Shown in pieces: positions 61,212-63,454 of a DNA stretch of 63,454 bases. The notes under the pieces were generated by a model. It worked only from the letters and a program-made list of their open reading frames with translations, was not told where the DNA came from and searched no databases. How positions within the stretch are numbered: position 1 is the first letter of the stretch; the number at the start of each line of letters is the position of its first letter. Source of the stretch: Curtobacterium sp. ISL-83 (GTDB taxonomy: Bacteria > Actinomycetota > Actinomycetes > Actinomycetales > Microbacteriaceae); the NCBI RefSeq assembly GCF_018613895.1, contig NZ_JAGGPH010000004.1, positions 1 through 63,454 on the forward strand. The letters run 5' to 3'. Both the position numbers and the translations under genes were made by a program.

Positions 61212-62638
61212 GCGCCCGATCGTACTGCACGGGGCGTGGGCGTCTCCGGGCCGCCGCCGCGCAGCCGTCGACCCCAGCGCCGCCAGGTGTCACGGTCCGT
61301 GCGCACGAGGGTCACGACCACGATCACCAGGATCGCCGCCACGAGCCACCACCGGTACGCGTCCACGTGGGGCCAGATCTGGCGCAGGGTGATCGCGAGC
61401 CCGATGGACAGCCACTCCCACCGGCCGGAGAGCACCACGAAGGGGATGAGCAGCAGTGCGTACCACGGATAGCGGGGGGTCACCGCGAGGAACGTCACGC
61501 CGATGAGCAGGACCTCGCCGGACCACGGGTGTGCCGGATCGCCGAGCCGCCACGCGACCACCGCCGCCAGCAGCACGACCAACACGACGAGCACCGTCGC
61601 CGCGTTGCCGTGCGCCACCATCGAGACCAGCGCGAAGCGGCTACCGTCCTCGTACCCCTCCTCGGACAGGTACCCCGGCAGGTACCCGAGCACGTCGAGT
61701 CCGGTGGTGAGCACGTACGGCACGTACAGCAACCCGAACACGGCGATGCCGACCGGGATCGCCCACCAGTGGCGCCACCGCCCGAGGAGCGGCGGGTACA
61801 CGAGCGCCGGGATGAGCTTGGTGGCGGTCGCCGCGCCGAGGGCGATCCCGCCCCAGATCGGTCGCCCGAAGACGACGAGGGCGACGCCGGCCGTGGCGAG
61901 CGCGGCACCGAGGACGTCGACGTGCGAGTTCGTGACGGCCTCGGACGCGACGAGCGGCGACCACGCCCAGAGCGCTGCCCACCAGGTGGGACGGCCCAGG
62001 CGGCGGAGGACGACGACGAGTCCGATGGTCACCCCGAGCGAGACGAGGAGCCCCGCCACCTGGAACGGCAGGTACTGCGCCGTCACCGGGACCACCGCGC
62101 GGACGAGCGCGAACCAGAGCTGCGCCATCGGCGGGTAGATCGTCGTGACCGCTGGCCGGTTGATCGCGGTGCACTGGCCCGGCTGCCCGTCGCCGAGTCC
62201 GCGGAGCCGCGGCTGCTCGCAGGTGCCGTCGACCGCGTGCGGGAACAGCCACCCCGGTCGGAGGTCGGTCAGTGCCGACGACTGCGGCGTGTGGGCGTAC
62301 GGGGACACTCCCGCGTTCTGGACGATCCCGTCCCAGGCGTACCGGGCAGAGTCGGTGCTGGTGTTCGGTGGCCCCAGCAGGGCAGCGACGCCCACCAGGA
62401 CGGCGCCGCCGACCACGATCACGGTGACCCACCGGGCAGCCACGGAGCGCAGTGCGAGCACCGCGCCGGCGAAGACCGTCCAAGCGATCAGCGTCCACGC
62501 GACGAATGGAGCACGATGACCCGTTCGGAGGAACCCCAGATGCGTGACGCCGAAGGCGATGACGCCCGCCAGGGCCAGCACACCGACCACGGCCAGCAGG
62601 GTCGGCAGGAGTCGGCCAGGTCGCAGTCGCTCGTTCAT
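61208..62638 (-). CDS. GT87-type membrane glycosyltransferase
   Basis: The 476-residue protein has about ten hydrophobic segments and GT87/DUF2029-like features: FNSTD-type [14 protein letters not shown] in the first loop, [14 protein letters not shown], and [13 protein letters not shown]. This family adds mannose from polyprenyl phosphate to cell-envelope lipoglycans. Start ATG 62638. Its stop overlaps moaA, but the functions do not seem linked. It is divergent, only 21 bases away, from the redox gene at 62660. Confidence 0.85.
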   Translation of the reverse strand: MNERLRPGRLLPTLLAVVGVLALAGVIAFGVTHLGFLRTGHRAPFVAWTLIAWTVFAGAVLALRSVAARWVTVIVVGGAVLVGVAALLGPPNTSTDSARYAWDGIVQNAGVSPYAHTPQSSALTDLRPGWLFPHAVDGTCEQPRLRGLGDGQPGQCTAINRPAVTTIYPPMAQLWFALVRAVVPVTAQYLPFQVAGLLVSLGVTIGLVVVLRRLGRPTWWAALWAWSPLVASEAVTNSHVDVLGAALATAGVALVVFGRPIWGGIALGAATATKLIPALVYPPLLGRWRHWWAIPVGIAVFGLLYVPYVLTTGLDVLGYLPGYLSEEGYEDGSRFALVSMVAHGNAATVLVVLVVLLAAVVAWRLGDPAHPWSGEVLLIGVTFLAVTPRYPWYALLLIPFVVLSGRWEWLSIGLAITLRQIWPHVDAYRWWLVAAILVIVVVTLVRTDRDTWRRWGRRLRGGGPETPTPRAVRSGA

Positions 62639-62659
62639 CGTGCGACGAGGCTACCGACC

Positions 62660-63454
62660 GTGCGCGGGCTGCTGCTGGATGCACGATCCGCGATGGCGTC
62701 GCCGAACCGGAACGCCCGGTCCGCGGTGGTGCTCGGGCGGTTGCTCGGGCTGGCCTTCGTGGTCTGCTTCGGCACCGGCCTCTACAGCTACTTCCTGCAG
62801 CAGCCGCTGCCCGGCATGCGGTTCGCCACCCGTCCCGCGCAGCTGTACCAGTTCACGCAGGGCCTGCACATCACGGCGGGCATCGCCATCATCCCGCTGC
62901 TCCTCGCGAAGTTGAACGTCGTGATGCCGGCGCTCGTGCAGACGCCGCCGGTGCGCGGGGTCGTGCACCTGCTGGAGCGCCTGTCGATCGCGGTGTTCGT
63001 CGCGGCGGCGATCGTGCAGGTCGTCACCGGGCTGCTCAACACGTACCAGTGGTACCCCTGGCCGTTCCCGTTCAAGCAGGTGCACAACGCGTTGGCGTAC
63101 GTGCTGATCGGGTCACTCGCGCTGCACATCGGCGTCAAGCTCCGGGTCATCAGCCGTTACTGGCGGGCGCGCGACTCCTACGACGAGCACGGCCGGTTCG
63201 TCGCGGACCCGACGGTGGGCAGCGAGCTGCTGCCGCCCGGCCAGGAGGCCCCGCTCGCCGCCGTCCCGTCGGCCGACGCCGTGCCGGTGGCTGCGTCCTA
63301 CCCCCGCGGCCTCACCGGCCGCGTGCTCCGCTGGGTCGACGGCGCGCCGCGCTCGGCTGCGCCGGCGCCCGCCGCGGCCGCCGCGGCGGCGCGTGTGGCC
63401 GAGTCTCGCCCTGACCGACAGGACGCGGGGCACGCGGCCCGAGCGGTGTCGCCC
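62660..63454 (+). CDS. Cytochrome-b561-like N-terminus of a probable Mo-dependent oxidoreductase, cut by the window
   Basis: The frame is open to the last base (265 codons). Residues about 20-175 contain four helices (VVLGRLLGLAFVVCFGTGLYSYFL, LHITAGIAIIPLLLAKL, LLERLSIAVFVAAAIVQVVTGLL, HNALAYVLIGSLALHIGVKL) with His residues suited to haem b or membrane electron carriers. A Pro/Ala-rich linker follows. In related actinobacteria such an anchor precedes a sulfite-oxidase-type domain; the moaA/modABC neighbourhood supports that, but the domain is outside the window. GTG 62660 or ATG 62693 may start it. Confidence 0.72.
   Translation, partial: MRGLLLDARSAMASPNRNARSAVVLGRLLGLAFVVCFGTGLYSYFLQQPLPGMRFATRPAQLYQFTQGLHITAGIAIIPLLLAKLNVVMPALVQTPPVRGVVHLLERLSIAVFVAAAIVQVVTGLLNTYQWYPWPFPFKQVHNALAYVLIGSLALHIGVKLRVISRYWRARDSYDEHGRFVADPTVGSELLPPGQEAPLAAVPSADAVPVAASYPRGLTGRVLRWVDGAPRSAAPAPAAAAAAARVAESRPDRQDAGHAARAVSP

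Overview
The window comes from a very GC-rich actinobacterium, most likely a member of the Microbacteriaceae close to Curtobacterium. Grounds: strong G/C third-position bias, frequent GTG starts, many first genes whose -10-like hexamer (TANNNT) lies 6-7 nt before the start codon (leaderless type), the order pmt / rsmI-metG-tatD-rsmA ... ispE, and a short gene at 10002-10367 that resembles a small protein family I associate with Microbacteriaceae. The organism call is inference; no rRNA or tRNA gene was seen.

Layout. (1) About 1-9937 is a visibly less GC-rich accessory island built on a Tn7-like transposon: tnsA (TnsA-type endonuclease), tnsB (DDE transposase), tnsC (AAA+ ATPase) and a TniQ/TnsD-like target selector that ends in five tandem zinc-ribbon units. 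An eight-helix membrane protein and a PIN-domain protein follow as probable cargo. Repeats at 9821-9937 look like the right transposon end. A helicase-associated-domain protein and a truncated unknown gene lie to the left; the left end was not identified. (2) 10002-22549 is ordinary chromosome: fructosamine-kinase-like protein, LysR/EamA pair, MFS transporter, TetR/NAD-epimerase pair, type II NADH dehydrogenase, RibD-like reductase, two alpha/beta hydrolases, a LacI regulator. (3) 22593-36086: acyltransferase, paired Gfo/Idh/MocA oxidoreductases, GNAT, YbaK, a glyoxalase-fold protein, HrpA helicase, DUF255 thioredoxin protein, P-loop kinase, epimerase. (4) 36229-40212: rhodanese, a 660-bp non-coding block with 71-bp tandem repeats, a DHA2 drug exporter with a divergent TetR regulator and a palindromic operator, and an 18-bp minisatellite. 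(5) 40289-53707 is the conserved housekeeping block pmt / rsmI-metG-tatD-rsmA ... ispE, interrupted between rsmA and ispE by about 6.5 kb of accessory genes (pentapeptide protein, PIN toxin-like pair, SDR/XRE pair, ATP-grasp ligase, SfnG-like monooxygenase). (6) 55628-63454 is a molybdenum-cofactor block: HTH-TOBE protein, MoeB-like, modABC, moaD, moaA, and the start of a membrane-anchored redox protein that runs off the window.

Working together: TnsA/B would cut and join the element, TnsC would couple them to the TniQ-zinc-ribbon protein that chooses the target. ModABC imports molybdate and MoaA/MoaD/MoeB make the cofactor for Mo enzymes, probably including the one that begins at 62660. Local regulator-transporter pairs (LysR/EamA, TetR/epimerase, TetR/DHA2) each carry an inverted repeat in their shared promoter region. 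A dispersed palindrome with a GGAGGC core supplies hairpins between several genes.
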